DNA from: Bacillota bacterium
GTDB taxonomy: Bacteria > Bacillota > Clostridia > Christensenellales > CAG-138
DNA: 64,000 nt
Assembly: GCA_023395595.1 (NCBI GenBank)
Contig: JAEWYO010000037.1
Span: forward strand, 1-64,000
Direction of reading: 5' to 3'
Shown here: positions 1 through 8,108 of the stretch, piece by piece
Layout of the letters: each line of letters begins with the position of its first letter
How positions within the stretch are numbered: the stretch's first letter is position 1
Notes under the pieces: model-generated
The model's database searches: none
What the model was told of the DNA's origin: nothing
Seen by the model: the letters and a program-made list of their open reading frames with translations, nothing else
Position numbers and translations under genes: made by a program

Positions 1-213
1 CCTGAGAAAACTTACCGTCTCAGATACGGGCGTCATTTAGGGTAGGGAACGAACCCGCCTAAGCTTTGCGGCGGGCCGGACTTATGAAGCTACTAAACCC
101 GCTATCCTGACGGAGGGAGAGCGGCAGCGGGAATGTTAAAACACCGGATACGCTCGTAGAAAGTCTGGTTGAGGGGTTTTCGGACGGGAGTTCGATTCTC
201 CCCGCCTCCACCA
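1..213 (+). ncRNA. ssrA: tmRNA (ssrA), 3' portion
   Basis: The segment ends with a tRNA-like T arm (GGACGGGAGTTCGATTCTCC), an acceptor strand CGCCTCC and an encoded ACCA. It is preceded by paired segments such as GAACCCGCCTAAGCTTTGCGG that fit tmRNA pseudoknots. tmRNA rescues stalled ribosomes with SmpB. The 5' half and the tag reading frame lie outside the window. The 3' end of ssrA is a well-known attachment site for integrative elements, and foreign-looking DNA begins directly after it. I see no second copy of this 3' end in the window, so an attL role is inferred only. Confidence 0.9.
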
Positions 214-215
214 CA

Positions 216-254
216 AAAGAACGGTAATTTTGATAGAAAGTTATCGTTCTTTTT
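216..254 (+). terminator. intrinsic terminator of tmRNA
   Basis: AAAGAACGGTAA (216-227) pairs with TTATCGTTCTTT (241-252) with a G-T wobble, and the 3' arm runs into a T-rich tail. It follows the CCA end of tmRNA by two bases. Confidence 0.8.
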
Positions 255-389
255 ATTTGACTATAAACCCCATGATTCGGGCTTTTTTTGCGTGTTTGCG
301 AAGTGAAGCAATGTGCTACTGAGCTTTTTCACAGCGATTTTCTCGTCTAAATGATCGTTTTAAAGCCAAATAGCCCGGCGGGTGACCGA

Positions 390-422
390 GCTATCGTTGA
401 ATTAGTGGGCTATCGTTAAATT
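390..422. repeat. direct repeat GCTATCGTTRAATT x2
   Basis: GCTATCGTTGAATT (390-403) and GCTATCGTTAAATT (409-422) are near-identical 14-mers with a 19-bp period. They lie about 180 bp past the end of tmRNA, where integrase arm-type sites or iteron-like binding sites could occur. No function can be assigned. Confidence 0.5.
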
Positions 423-495
423 GTTGGCATAAAGGTTTAAAATCGATATTTGAATAATACAGATCTTGTACAATTCACTATAGTCGAGGATTCAG

Positions 496-524
496 TTGGA
501 ATAAGTAGAAGATAGTGGTACACT
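496..524 (+). promoter_or_regulatory. possible promoter of the restriction-modification cluster
   Basis: TTGGAA (496-501) and TACACT (519-524) are separated by 17 bp. The -10 box matches only 4 of 6 consensus bases. It is the best candidate I see upstream of the gene at 780 and would give a long leader of about 250 nt. Confidence 0.35.
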
Positions 525-779
525 AAATATACTTTGCTTGGGCTGATATGATGACATGTATTATAGCAAGACCCGAGAAGTACGGAACCTACTTGAATGC
601 TTGTAGCGAGAAATTAAGCGATGAACGACTAGAGCTTGGTTGCGCCGATGCAGGTCAGACCGAGACCGTTACTCCAGGGTGAGCACTAACCGCTTATCTG
701 GTGATACAGAAAAGCATAAGAAGCTAAAAGAAATAGGCAATAGTAGCAATAATGATATTGAAGGAGATCTGAATATTCT

Positions 780-2915
780 ATGAGCGACAATTCGATCCTT
801 AATATCGCGAGATATTCTGCCGGCAACACAGATGAATGGTATACCACATACGAAACGATAGCTGGAGAATTATCACATTATGAGCATCAGTTCAGGAATA
901 AGGTTGTGCTCTGCAATTGTGACGATCCATACGAATCGAATTTCTGCTACTATTTCTTGCGAAATTTTAACAAGTTGAGGTTAAAAAAGCTGATCTGTAC
1001 TTCTTACTCCGGATCAAAGATCGATCAGATTTATGACAAAGCTCAAATCTCACTCGAATTGTTAGATTTAGATGGTGTTCCAATAATTGCCGGTCAGGGA
1101 TACGTTCTCGTTGTCACAAGGATACCTGGAAAAGTAGGGGAAGAAGTCGACGATGAAGTAATCAAATCTGTATTGCAGAGAAAGAACACAGTAAGAAGAC
1201 TACAAGGCAACGGTGACTTTCGATCGGTTGAATGCATTCAGTACTTGAAAGAATGTGATATTTGTTGCACCAATCCCCCGTTCAGCCTATTTGCGGAATT
1301 GTTTTCACTATTGGTGAAGTACGACAAACAATACCTGCTGATTGGTAATCAGAATGCTATCACATATAAGGAAATTTTCCCTTACATTAAGGAAGACAAG
1401 GCATGGGTCGGCTACAGATTTGGTGACATGGCCTTTCGTGTTCCTGCCGATACGGAACCACGGAATACTAGATTCTGGATAGATGATCACGGTCAGAAAT
1501 GGAGAAGTCTTGGTAACGCAATGTGGCTAACAAATTTAGATATTCCAAGGCGTCATCAAGAACTCAAGTTAACTGAAGTGTATACTCCGGAGAAATATCC
1601 GAGATACGATGACTTTGATGGTATCAATGTTCACAAGGTTAGCGAAATTCCGAAAGACTATGACGGTATCATGGGGGTACCTATTACGTTTCTCAAATAT
1701 CATAATGGATCACAGTTTGAGATCGTAGGCGAAGCCAATCATGGATCAGATAACGAATTTGATCTGTTTAAACCAAAGATAAACGGGAAAGCGCTCTTCA
1801 AGCGAATTCTCATCCGTAGAAAGGTCCGTGACTCCTCTCTGCCTACAGAATTCCGGGTTTTGGATATATTTTGCGGCGCGGGCGGCTTATCGTGGGGGCT
1901 ACACAAAAATCCTTACTTTAAGACCGTTGTTGCACTGGACTTTGACGAAAAAGCGGCAGATACGTTTAAGAGAAATATGCCCGAAACTGAAGTCATCATT
2001 GGCGATATTACGGAATCAACAGTTAAGGAACGCATCATTCAGCTTGCACAGGAGAGTCACGTCAACATGGTGGTAGGCGGTCCGCCTTGTCAGGGGTATT
2101 CTATGAAGGGCAAGAAACTTGGACTGAAAGATCCTCGGAATTTCCTTTTTCGAGAGTATCTTAATCTTGTTAATAGAATCCGGCCAGATGTTTTTGTTAT
2201 TGAAAATGTTAAGGGGTTATTGTTGGCATCAAATGGATGGTTCAAGGATCAGATTGTTCAGGCAATTACTGATCTTGGGTATGAAGTGAGATTCGGCGTA
2301 CTTAATGCCGCAGATTTTGGAGTGCCACAGTCGAGGGAACGTGCGATATTTATATGCTCGCGTCACGGTGCGATTGCTCTCCCACAGCGGACTGTTACAA
2401 AAAGAACCACTGTCCGCGAAGCAATAAGTGATCTCTCGTATCTGGAATCTGGACAGGGCGATTTTGAGCAAGCATATGCGATGGAATCAGCAAGTGAGTA
2501 CCAGTCCTTGATGCGATTTGGCAGCGAAAAGCTGTATAACCATAAGGCTTCGAACCACAAACCAATTGCAATCGAAAAGCTCGAACTGATTCCCCCAGAG
2601 CAAGGAAAGGAATATCTCCCAGAAGAAATGCATGGGAATCAGAAGTTCAAGACAACTTGGGGACGTCTTAGGTGGGATGATGTATCACCGACCATTGATA
2701 CTAGATTCGATGCGTCATCCAATGGAACAAATAATCATCCATATTTGAACAGAGCAATTACACCGCGTGAAGCTGCACGAATCCAGTCATTTGACGATTG
2801 CTTTGTTTTCTATGGCTCGAAAATCTATATCCGAAAGCAGATCGGCAATGCTGTTCCCCCTTTATTAGCAAAAGCTATTGCGGATTGTATTGCCCAGTCT
2901 TTTGAATTACAGTAA
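780..2915 (+). CDS. fused adenine (EcoRI-type) and cytosine-C5 DNA methyltransferase
   Basis: This 711-residue protein appears to carry two methyltransferases. Residues 1 to about 330 resemble the EcoRI adenine-N6 methylase family, with TNPPF at about 164-168 as the catalytic [DNS]PP[YFW] motif. Residues from about 355 to the end are a complete C5-cytosine methyltransferase: DIFCGAGG (362-369, SAM binding), GGPPCQGYS with the catalytic Cys at about 437, an ENVKG motif, a QSRER motif and a C-terminal QIGNAVPP. The family fact is that Dcm-type enzymes protect host DNA from a cognate endonuclease. Two activities in one chain would suit a site whose strands need different methylation. Start ATG 780 has GGAG about 12 bp upstream. 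The next gene follows after 19 bp, so an operon is likely. Confidence 0.9.
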   Translation: MSDNSILNIARYSAGNTDEWYTTYETIAGELSHYEHQFRNKVVLCNCDDPYESNFCYYFLRNFNKLRLKKLICTSYSGSKIDQIYDKAQISLELLDLDGVPIIAGQGYVLVVTRIPGKVGEEVDDEVIKSVLQRKNTVRRLQGNGDFRSVECIQYLKECDICCTNPPFSLFAELFSLLVKYDKQYLLIGNQNAITYKEIFPYIKEDKAWVGYRFGDMAFRVPADTEPRNTRFWIDDHGQKWRSLGNAMWLTNLDIPRRHQELKLTEVYTPEKYPRYDDFDGINVHKVSEIPKDYDGIMGVPITFLKYHNGSQFEIVGEANHGSDNEFDLFKPKINGKALFKRILIRRKVRDSSLPTEFRVLDIFCGAGGLSWGLHKNPYFKTVVALDFDEKAADTFKRNMPETEVIIGDITESTVKERIIQLAQESHVNMVVGGPPCQGYSMKGKKLGLKDPRNFLFREYLNLVNRIRPDVFVIENVKGLLLASNGWFKDQIVQAITDLGYEVRFGVLNAADFGVPQSRERAIFICSRHGAIALPQRTVTKRTTVREAISDLSYLESGQGDFEQAYAMESASEYQSLMRFGSEKLYNHKASNHKPIAIEKLELIPPEQGKEYLPEEMHGNQKFKTTWGRLRWDDVSPTIDTRFDASSNGTNNHPYLNRAITPREAARIQSFDDCFVFYGSKIYIRKQIGNAVPPLLAKAIADCIAQSFELQ

Positions 2916-2934
2916 TTCAGGAGAGGAATACGAA

Positions 2935-3279
2935 ATGGGTATGAATAAACTGCTTAAGATCTTTGGGGTTAGAGAATTCAACGGTATGACCGACGGCTTC
3001 ATCGAGGCGCTATTTAACCCACAATTGAAAAAATCTCAATTTTCAGATGTGTTCGATGAGATGCATAAAGCAGAGGATGTTGAAACCTCAATAAAGATTT
3101 CTGAAGTAAAGAACAGAGCAGCTCTGGAAGTTATAGAAGGGCGAGTGACCACACAAGCAGATTCCCAATCATCAAATTATGCGCCACGAAAAAAAGGCGT
3201 TCAAATGATGATGAGCATTTACAACCCGAATGTTGGAGAACGCACTCAAACAATACCAGTTTCAGCGGAATGGAGGTGA
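2935..3279 (+). CDS. small unknown protein of the restriction cluster
   Basis: A 114-residue protein starting MGMNKLLKIFG. The ATG at 2935 is chosen because GGAGAGG lies 8 bp upstream. An in-frame ATG at 2878 lies inside the methyltransferase gene. The C-terminal half is polar and low in hydrophobic residues, with no recognised domain. It sits between the methyltransferase and the LAGLIDADG-like gene and ends 7 bp before that gene's start, so it is probably cotranscribed. Its role is unknown; an accessory or specificity factor is only a guess. Confidence 0.65.
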   Translation: MGMNKLLKIFGVREFNGMTDGFIEALFNPQLKKSQFSDVFDEMHKAEDVETSIKISEVKNRAALEVIEGRVTTQADSQSSNYAPRKKGVQMMMSIYNPNVGERTQTIPVSAEWR

Positions 3280-3286
3280 CTATAAG

Positions 3287-4189
3287 ATGAATGTAGAGAT
3301 GGCATATCTGCTCGGTATGATCACCGGAAATGGCACTATTCAAAGAGGAGCAACAGAAACAACGGTTATAGTTGAAATCCCGCATAAAAAACTCGAGACT
3401 GAGTTCCAGCATAATGTCGGAATATATGTAAGAGCAAGTTACACGGATATTCAGCACTTATTAGTGCCATTATTGGGTACGTCACTCACCTTTAGTCAGA
3501 ATTCTACCGTTTCTATTCTGTCTTTTAGGAAGCCCAACGAGGAATACCTCATGAGGGAGATCCTACGATTATTTAGTGGAGCAACATCCTCTGATAATGT
3601 CCGGATTTCACAAGAGGTGTATTCCTTCACATATGACGAACGCACGCATTTCGTAAAAGGGTTCGCTGATGTTACAGGATACATTCGACGTAGCAATTAT
3701 TTTTTTTCGGAACCGCAATACAGAGTCTACTTTGAAATCCCGCATAATTGGGGTTTAGTTGTTGACTTTTGCAATTTACTAAAGAGTATTGATATCCCCG
3801 TTCAAGCAATTGACTGGGCACATCCAAATATGAGAGATGGATACCTAAAAAAGTACAAAGAAGGTCGTCCCGATTTTTGGAAGAAGGAGCATCAAGTTAA
3901 GGTGTGGGCATCGGAGTATCAGCCCGTAGGCTTCGTAATTATTCACAAGCAAGAAGCCTTGGATTACTTTGCTGAAGAACAAAAGAAACCGTTTGTGCTG
4001 GAGGGAAAGGACCCCGCAAAGCATTTACATAAATATTATTGGGAAACGACACGCCATTTAAGAGCAAAACCGCACCATCCCGGTGAAAGCGATGTTTTTA
4101 TACCAATGAAAATCCGGGGAAAGCATTATGATAATTGGACAGATATTGCAAAAGATCTAGGGTACAGCGAGGATGAAAGTAATGCTTGA
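3287..4189 (+). CDS. LAGLIDADG-like protein, candidate restriction endonuclease
   Basis: This 300-residue protein shows two LAGLIDADG-type helices in the spacing of a monomeric homing endonuclease: YLLGMITGNGTI near residue 6 and FVKGFADVTGYIRRS near residue 123, each ending in an acidic or polar position. The first motif has Asn-Gly where the usual catalytic Asp-Gly lies; the second keeps Asp. Start ATG 3287 follows a GGAGGTG site. The gene overlaps the next one by 8 bp. Members of this fold normally act as homing endonucleases or maturases inside introns or inteins. Here it is a free-standing gene beside methyltransferases, so a restriction or DNA-recognition role is inferred. Confidence 0.6.
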   Translation: MNVEMAYLLGMITGNGTIQRGATETTVIVEIPHKKLETEFQHNVGIYVRASYTDIQHLLVPLLGTSLTFSQNSTVSILSFRKPNEEYLMREILRLFSGATSSDNVRISQEVYSFTYDERTHFVKGFADVTGYIRRSNYFFSEPQYRVYFEIPHNWGLVVDFCNLLKSIDIPVQAIDWAHPNMRDGYLKKYKEGRPDFWKKEHQVKVWASEYQPVGFVIIHKQEALDYFAEEQKKPFVLEGKDPAKHLHKYYWETTRHLRAKPHHPGESDVFIPMKIRGKHYDNWTDIAKDLGYSEDESNA

Positions 4190-4658
4190 AGAAGAATTAT
4201 ACGAGCCAATGAGGGTATGGCTTGAACGTTATGTAAAAGATAAGTACAAACGGCATGATGTAGTATCTGTAGATGCTCACGCAGAACGTCTTGATCGGGT
4301 ATTGATAAGATACGGGGTCACTAATGAAATGGCTAACGGTGTCGATATCCAAATTGACGTTCTGGCAATCGCAAAAAAAGAAAATGACATAAAGTTGTTT
4401 TTCATTGAAGCGAAAAAAACGAAGCTGACGCTTCGAGATTTAGGCCAGCTTTGGGCATATTGCAAATTAGTTGACCCAGACGAAGCATTCCTTCTGACTT
4501 CTGAAACGCTCGGATCGCTCAACAAGCTACTATGCGCATTCCATAGAGAGGATCTTCTTGACTTCGGTGATAAAAAGAGAATCAAGAAAATGCATGTTGG
4601 GAAATGGGATGTAAGATCCAATAGCATTGACTACAATACTCTCGTTCCTAAAATATAA
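4182..4658 (+). CDS. PD-(D/E)XK-like nuclease of the restriction cluster
   Basis: About 158 residues. A conserved pattern of Asp in a beta strand (DVLAIAKKENDIK) followed by a hydrophobic strand ending IEAKKTKL (E-x-K) matches the PD-(D/E)XK nuclease core, with a downstream helix carrying a conserved Gln (LGQLWAYC). It may be the cleaving subunit of a restriction enzyme. Two starts are possible, ATG 4173 and ATG 4182. I favour 4182 because GAGG at 4169-4172 is correctly spaced for it. It overlaps the LAGLIDADG-like gene, which points to translational coupling. Confidence 0.65.
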   Translation: MLEEELYEPMRVWLERYVKDKYKRHDVVSVDAHAERLDRVLIRYGVTNEMANGVDIQIDVLAIAKKENDIKLFFIEAKKTKLTLRDLGQLWAYCKLVDPDEAFLLTSETLGSLNKLLCAFHREDLLDFGDKKRIKKMHVGKWDVRSNSIDYNTLVPKI

Positions 4659-4703
4659 GGAGATATGGTCTTTTTAACTGTTCGATAGGTAACGCTGAAA
4701 ACT

Positions 4704-4901
4704 TTGTGTATACGCAAAATACCAGATGATTCCATTAGCCATCCTGGGCAAGTGATCATGAACAAGGGTTCCATCAAGGGTCGAGAGAACCCTCTTTTCC
4801 TATCCGGTAAGTATCATATCGACTGGCATGACTACAGCCATATGGAGACAAAGAACGGCGTGTTTATATTCGCGGTAGTGCCGGTGAAAGGAGACGCATG
4901 A
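4704..4901 (+). CDS. possible small ORF coupled to the PLD nuclease
   Basis: The open frame could start at TTG 4704 or ATG 4758 and ends in a TGA that overlaps the ATG of the next gene (ATGA at 4898-4901). That overlap is the main argument for a real gene. No good ribosome-binding site is visible upstream. The C-terminal residues include hydrophobic VFIFAVVPV. I do not recognise it. It may be the tail of a decayed gene. Confidence 0.35.
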   Translation: MCIRKIPDDSISHPGQVIMNKGSIKGRENPLFLSGKYHIDWHDYSHMETKNGVFIFAVVPVKGDA

Positions 4902-6064
4902 TGGCTATTGAGTTACTGGATAACAACCACAGGGACGCGATCATCGACGCTTTCGAGAAAGCGCAGCGACAAATCAGAATCATCAGCCCCTTCGTCCAAG
5001 AAACCATGTCAAGATACCTAGTAGATTCCGCGGGTAGAGGGATCACATCACAACTAATCACCCGTTTCTACCGTGAGGATTTCATCCGTTCTGTGAGCAG
5101 CCTCACAGCGCTGAAAGACCTTCAAACGGCGGGGGTCGATATTTACGCTCTCAAAGATCTTCACGCAAAGCTCTATCTATTTGACGACAATATTGCCATT
5201 ATCGGGTCAGCCAATTTCACAGGTGGTGGTTTCGGCAATAATATCGAGCTATCTTTATATATAGAAAATGAGTATGACCTGATCGAACGGCTATTAAAAT
5301 ACTACGATAATTTACTGGAAACGATCCGGGTAGCGGGTGATTTCAAGATCACCGACAATAAAATCGAAGATGAAAGCCTCATCGTCCAGAAAGCCATTAA
5401 AGGCCGTGACCATACTAGTAAGCCGAATCCTACGCGTTTTGGCGCAGAGGTAAGTGCCCTACCAGTTCCTGCCACTGCTCCTGTGGATGAGGTGGAATCC
5501 ATTCTCGGCGTTCCCAACGAGGGCATTTCTGCTGTCCTGAAATTTGAGGGGGCCGCCCACCGGCGCATCGATCCCGACGGCAAATATGAGCCGAACTATT
5601 ATGACCGTAAAGGGATATACTTCACGTCGTCATCTAAGTCTCCACGGAGTCTCGCATCGAACACAACCGTTTTCCTTTCCGCTGTAAGCTGGGACAAATC
5701 AAAAGCGGGCGTGCCAATCATCGTCGGCAGGGCAAAGACGAGGGGTTACGACCAAAAGAACGTAACCGACAACGCTATGATCAAAGAACATCCCTGGGCG
5801 GTAGATTATCCGTACTATGTAGAATTGTACGATATCGAAATTGTCGATACGGAAATTAAAAATTGCATTTCACTGAACGATCTCATTGCGGAGGTCGGAC
5901 ACAAATTATACCCTAGTACCGAAAACGACCCTTCAATATCGATTCCGAGCCTTAAGATGCGGCATCGCCAAAAGGCGTATATTGCCATCACTCCTTTTGC
6001 TGCCAACCGAATTCATACTATGTTGAAAAGCCTGTTCACTAAGTATGGAAAATCAACTTATTAA
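4898..6064 (+). CDS. phospholipase D-type nuclease (single HKD motif), restriction-enzyme-like
   Basis: 388 residues. Residues about 10-150 form a PLD domain with one HKD signature: HAKLYLFDD at about 89-97 followed by GSANF and NNIE. BfiI and NgoFVII restriction enzymes are PLD nucleases of similar size that work as dimers with one HKD per chain. The C-terminal 230 residues are then expected to bind DNA, but I do not recognise a named domain there. AAAGGAGA lies just upstream; ATG 4898 or ATG 4901 may be the start. A strong terminator follows immediately, closing the restriction cluster. Confidence 0.75.
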   Translation: MMAIELLDNNHRDAIIDAFEKAQRQIRIISPFVQETMSRYLVDSAGRGITSQLITRFYREDFIRSVSSLTALKDLQTAGVDIYALKDLHAKLYLFDDNIAIIGSANFTGGGFGNNIELSLYIENEYDLIERLLKYYDNLLETIRVAGDFKITDNKIEDESLIVQKAIKGRDHTSKPNPTRFGAEVSALPVPATAPVDEVESILGVPNEGISAVLKFEGAAHRRIDPDGKYEPNYYDRKGIYFTSSSKSPRSLASNTTVFLSAVSWDKSKAGVPIIVGRAKTRGYDQKNVTDNAMIKEHPWAVDYPYYVELYDIEIVDTEIKNCISLNDLIAEVGHKLYPSTENDPSISIPSLKMRHRQKAYIAITPFAANRIHTMLKSLFTKYGKSTY

Positions 6065-6090
6065 AACCGAGGATTCATTCCTCGGTTTTT
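6063..6090 (+). terminator. intrinsic terminator after the PLD nuclease gene
   Basis: AAAACCGAGGA (6063-6073) pairs with TCCTCGGTTTT (6079-6089) around a 5-base loop. The A-rich and T-rich flanks make it usable in both directions. Confidence 0.9.
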
Positions 6091-6397
6091 GTATTTCGTA
6101 TCAGTTTGCTTTGATCAAACCAAACTAATTCCAATATTGTTTTCGCCCAGCGATGTTCGAAGAATAGATGCTTACAGCTCTTTCATCAATGCATGAGCTA
6201 GCCTCCGAAAACTGGACCATATCCAATGATAAGAAAGAGAAAGTGACTAGCAATAGATGATACCAAGTGGGTGTTCCGTTTCAGGGGAGCATGCATCTTC
6301 ACGGCCTTTCGCGTCCGGATAATTGTCGTTGTACTCATGCCATGAGAATTTGCTAGTGCATTTCATGCAATAGATAGTGCCAGTCTAAATCTATCGC
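6091..6397. other. gene-free stretch, probable left prophage boundary
   Basis: No gene, promoter or RNA is recognised. The stretch separates the rightward restriction cluster from the end of the leftward lysogeny operon, so the left attachment site of the prophage probably lies here. By eye I found no core shared with the region after the serine recombinases (48624-48837). Confidence 0.4.
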
Positions 6398-7177
6398 TTA
6401 CCCTCTCATCATGGTGGCTTTCATATATAGATTCTGTCTCCCTTTTCTTCCTACACATTGTATCGCGCCGCACTTTGATAGAACCGTCAAAACTGTCTGC
6501 GCAACTCTTAATCGGATTTTTGCAGCCAATGCAAACTCTTTTGATGTGAACGAGGAACATAGGTCCGAAGGAAGGAGCCTTTCATAATCCTCTTTAGTTT
6601 TAAGCAACACAGAATCGGCTAAAGCAATCGGATATCGCTCATGCCGCGTTGATCCCTTTTTCCCATCGGCGCTCCAACCATTTAAGTAACGATACTCATC
6701 CATATCAATCATAAGCAACAACACGCAAAGGGATTCGTTCGCGATAAGCATATCCAGCTTATATAGTTCTGGAAAAGCATCAAAATAGCTGCCACGCTTC
6801 GGACTCTTTCGCGGCGAGGTCAATTCGCCAGTCTGCGCGTCAATCCATACAAGTCGCTTAACAGCGGGAATGGGATAAACAAGCGTGACTTTCTCGATTT
6901 CGAGGTAAGCCGTTAGCTTTGCACGTAGTTTGTTAAACGAACGTGTCTGTATTTCAAATATGCCGTCCTCGTTTTTGATGTCGGCATAGTAACCGCCTAC
7001 TTTCACTTCTTGCAGGGCTTCGTTCGGTTCGATAAATCGTTTGATGACTGAATGCAGCGTTTTCTCTGACAGTACGCCGATCCCGTTACGGCTGGGCACC
7101 GATCCGCATATTGCGCGGCAGGCTTCATTGAAACGTACCTTGTCTCCATATTGTGCGTTCGCCTGTTTCGGATTCAT
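6398..7177 (-). CDS. unknown protein with nuclease-like core and C-terminal winged-helix-like end
   Basis: 259 residues. The middle has an Asp strand followed by GIFEIQTRSF, resembling a PD-(D/E)XK core with Gln instead of Lys, then a hydrophobic strand VTLVYPIP. The C-terminal 60 residues (AAKIRLRVAQTVLTVLSKCG, then IQCVGRKGRQNLY) look like a winged-helix DNA-binding unit. Start ATG is supported by AAGGAA 6 bp upstream and by a 4-base overlap with the HAD gene. It is the last gene of the leftward lysogeny operon. Function is unknown. Confidence 0.65.
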   Translation of the reverse strand: MNPKQANAQYGDKVRFNEACRAICGSVPSRNGIGVLSEKTLHSVIKRFIEPNEALQEVKVGGYYADIKNEDGIFEIQTRSFNKLRAKLTAYLEIEKVTLVYPIPAVKRLVWIDAQTGELTSPRKSPKRGSYFDAFPELYKLDMLIANESLCVLLLMIDMDEYRYLNGWSADGKKGSTRHERYPIALADSVLLKTKEDYERLLPSDLCSSFTSKEFALAAKIRLRVAQTVLTVLSKCGAIQCVGRKGRQNLYMKATMMRG

Positions 7178-7518
7178 GCTGTTTCCTTACCATCAGTCTC
7201 GTATAACGACTCCGCCGTAAACGAGCGATCGTCGATGTAGTAATCACAAGTGATTTTTCGACTATTGGAACCGTACCTCTTGACTATCTCTGGTAGGTTA
7301 TCGTTCACAGCATCAAAATGAAGGCCGTGATGAGCGCAGAAATCTATCGCCGCATCTAGTGCTGCTCCCGCGCGGCAGGTCCATAAAATCAGTTTATCAC
7401 CGCAGCGTTTTCGGTCAAGCAGATAGGAAATTAGGCGATCATTCGCAGGGCCGACCTCCGGCCATCTGCCGAAGCTGAGCGTTCCATCGAAGTCGATGGC
7501 CAAAATCTTGTAATCCAT
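7174..7518 (-). CDS. HAD-like hydrolase
   Basis: About 114 residues with HAD superfamily motifs: IDFDGTL (motif I, nucleophile Asp), ILWTCR (motif II) and YYIDDRS (motif IV). It lacks a large cap domain, like short phage HAD proteins. I chose ATG 7518 because AAAGGAGAT lies upstream; a GTG at 7539 overlaps the previous stop and is an alternative. It belongs to the leftward operon. The substrate is unknown; a phosphatase is the most likely activity. Confidence 0.8.
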   Translation of the reverse strand: MDYKILAIDFDGTLSFGRWPEVGPANDRLISYLLDRKRCGDKLILWTCRAGAALDAAIDFCAHHGLHFDAVNDNLPEIVKRYGSNSRKITCDYYIDDRSFTAESLYETDGKETA

Positions 7519-7535
7519 ATCCGTCAGATCTCCTT

Positions 7536-7805
7536 TCACGATGCTTTTCTCTCCACAAACCAGCGTCCTATTACGTTACCCGTAAGCTGCGGCACCCTTT
7601 CAAAAAAGAGGTAGCTTATTTGACCGCGCACTTCAATGGTGTAGCGATCGCCCTGACCACCCACTTTTCGTGCGGCGGCCTGCCGGATATCAACTACACG
7701 GTCAATCAAATACTTCTCGCCGTTCTCCCAAATCAGTATTCTTGGGAGCATCACGCCGTCGGTGTTGAAATCGGCGACGACCTGCACATATACTTTCGCA
7801 TCCAT
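7536..7805 (-). CDS. conserved-looking small protein of the lysogeny operon
   Basis: 89 residues, predicted mostly beta (KVYVQVVADFNTDGVMLP, GQISYLFFERV). It has no recognised catalytic motif. Only 2 bp separate it from the upstream LexA-like gene and it overlaps the HAD gene region, so it is part of one leftward transcript. Its place beside a LexA-type regulator and opposite a Y-family polymerase suggests a damage-response role, by context only. Confidence 0.65.
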   Translation of the reverse strand: MDAKVYVQVVADFNTDGVMLPRILIWENGEKYLIDRVVDIRQAAARKVGGQGDRYTIEVRGQISYLFFERVPQLTGNVIGRWFVERKAS

Positions 7806-7807
7806 AA

Positions 7808-8035
7808 TTACAAGCCCTCTTCCGCGGGAATAATCGTCCTGTTCAGTTGCTCGCAGGGCAAAAGCCAGCCCTTGTTTATCAGATGATGGATATGAGCATG
7901 AACAGTCGAGGCGGAGTGCAGGCCGATGCCTTCCGCAATCTCACGCATACTGGGAGAGAAGCGCTTCTCCTTCCTGTATTCCAGTATATAGTCGTAGACA
8001 TCTTGTTCACGTTTGGTCAATCTGATTCTCTCCAC
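7808..8035 (-). CDS. free-standing LexA-type DNA-binding domain
   Basis: 75 residues matching the winged-helix N-terminal domain of LexA: LTKREQDVYDYILEYRKEKR, SPSMREIAEGIGL and STVHAHIHHLINKGWL. There is no cleavage site and no S24 peptidase domain. I chose GTG 8035 because AAAGGAGC lies 7 bp upstream; the longer frame has no such signal. A domain this short could bind SOS-type operators without being able to self-cleave, or could heterodimerise with another repressor. It is transcribed behind the S24 repressor. Confidence 0.8.
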   Translation of the reverse strand: MERIRLTKREQDVYDYILEYRKEKRFSPSMREIAEGIGLHSASTVHAHIHHLINKGWLLPCEQLNRTIIPAEEGL

Positions 8036-8108
8036 TTGAAACGCTCCTTTCCGATTAGCATTTACTATCAAGCCCACCATACGCCCGAAGAAACTTCATG
8101 ATGCGGTC

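Larger units (their letters stand above)
257..779. other. gene-free stretch between tmRNA and the restriction cluster
   Basis: No convincing gene is visible. The stretch holds a weak second hairpin (CCC/GGG followed by TTTTTTT near 278-291), a 19-bp-spaced direct repeat (390-422), a possible promoter (496-524) and a 44-codon open frame at 548-682 without a ribosome-binding site, which I do not call a gene. The 3' part (about 690-779) is the probable leader of the methyltransferase gene. Confidence 0.5.

Noticed and set aside
548..682. 44-codon open frame between tmRNA and the methyltransferase
   Set aside because: It has no ribosome-binding site and no recognisable motif, and it could be a chance frame in the leader.
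6091..6397. attL/attR core shared with 48624-48837
   Set aside because: A comparison by eye gave no common word longer than chance. Serine-integrase cores can be 2-3 bp, so absence is not informative.
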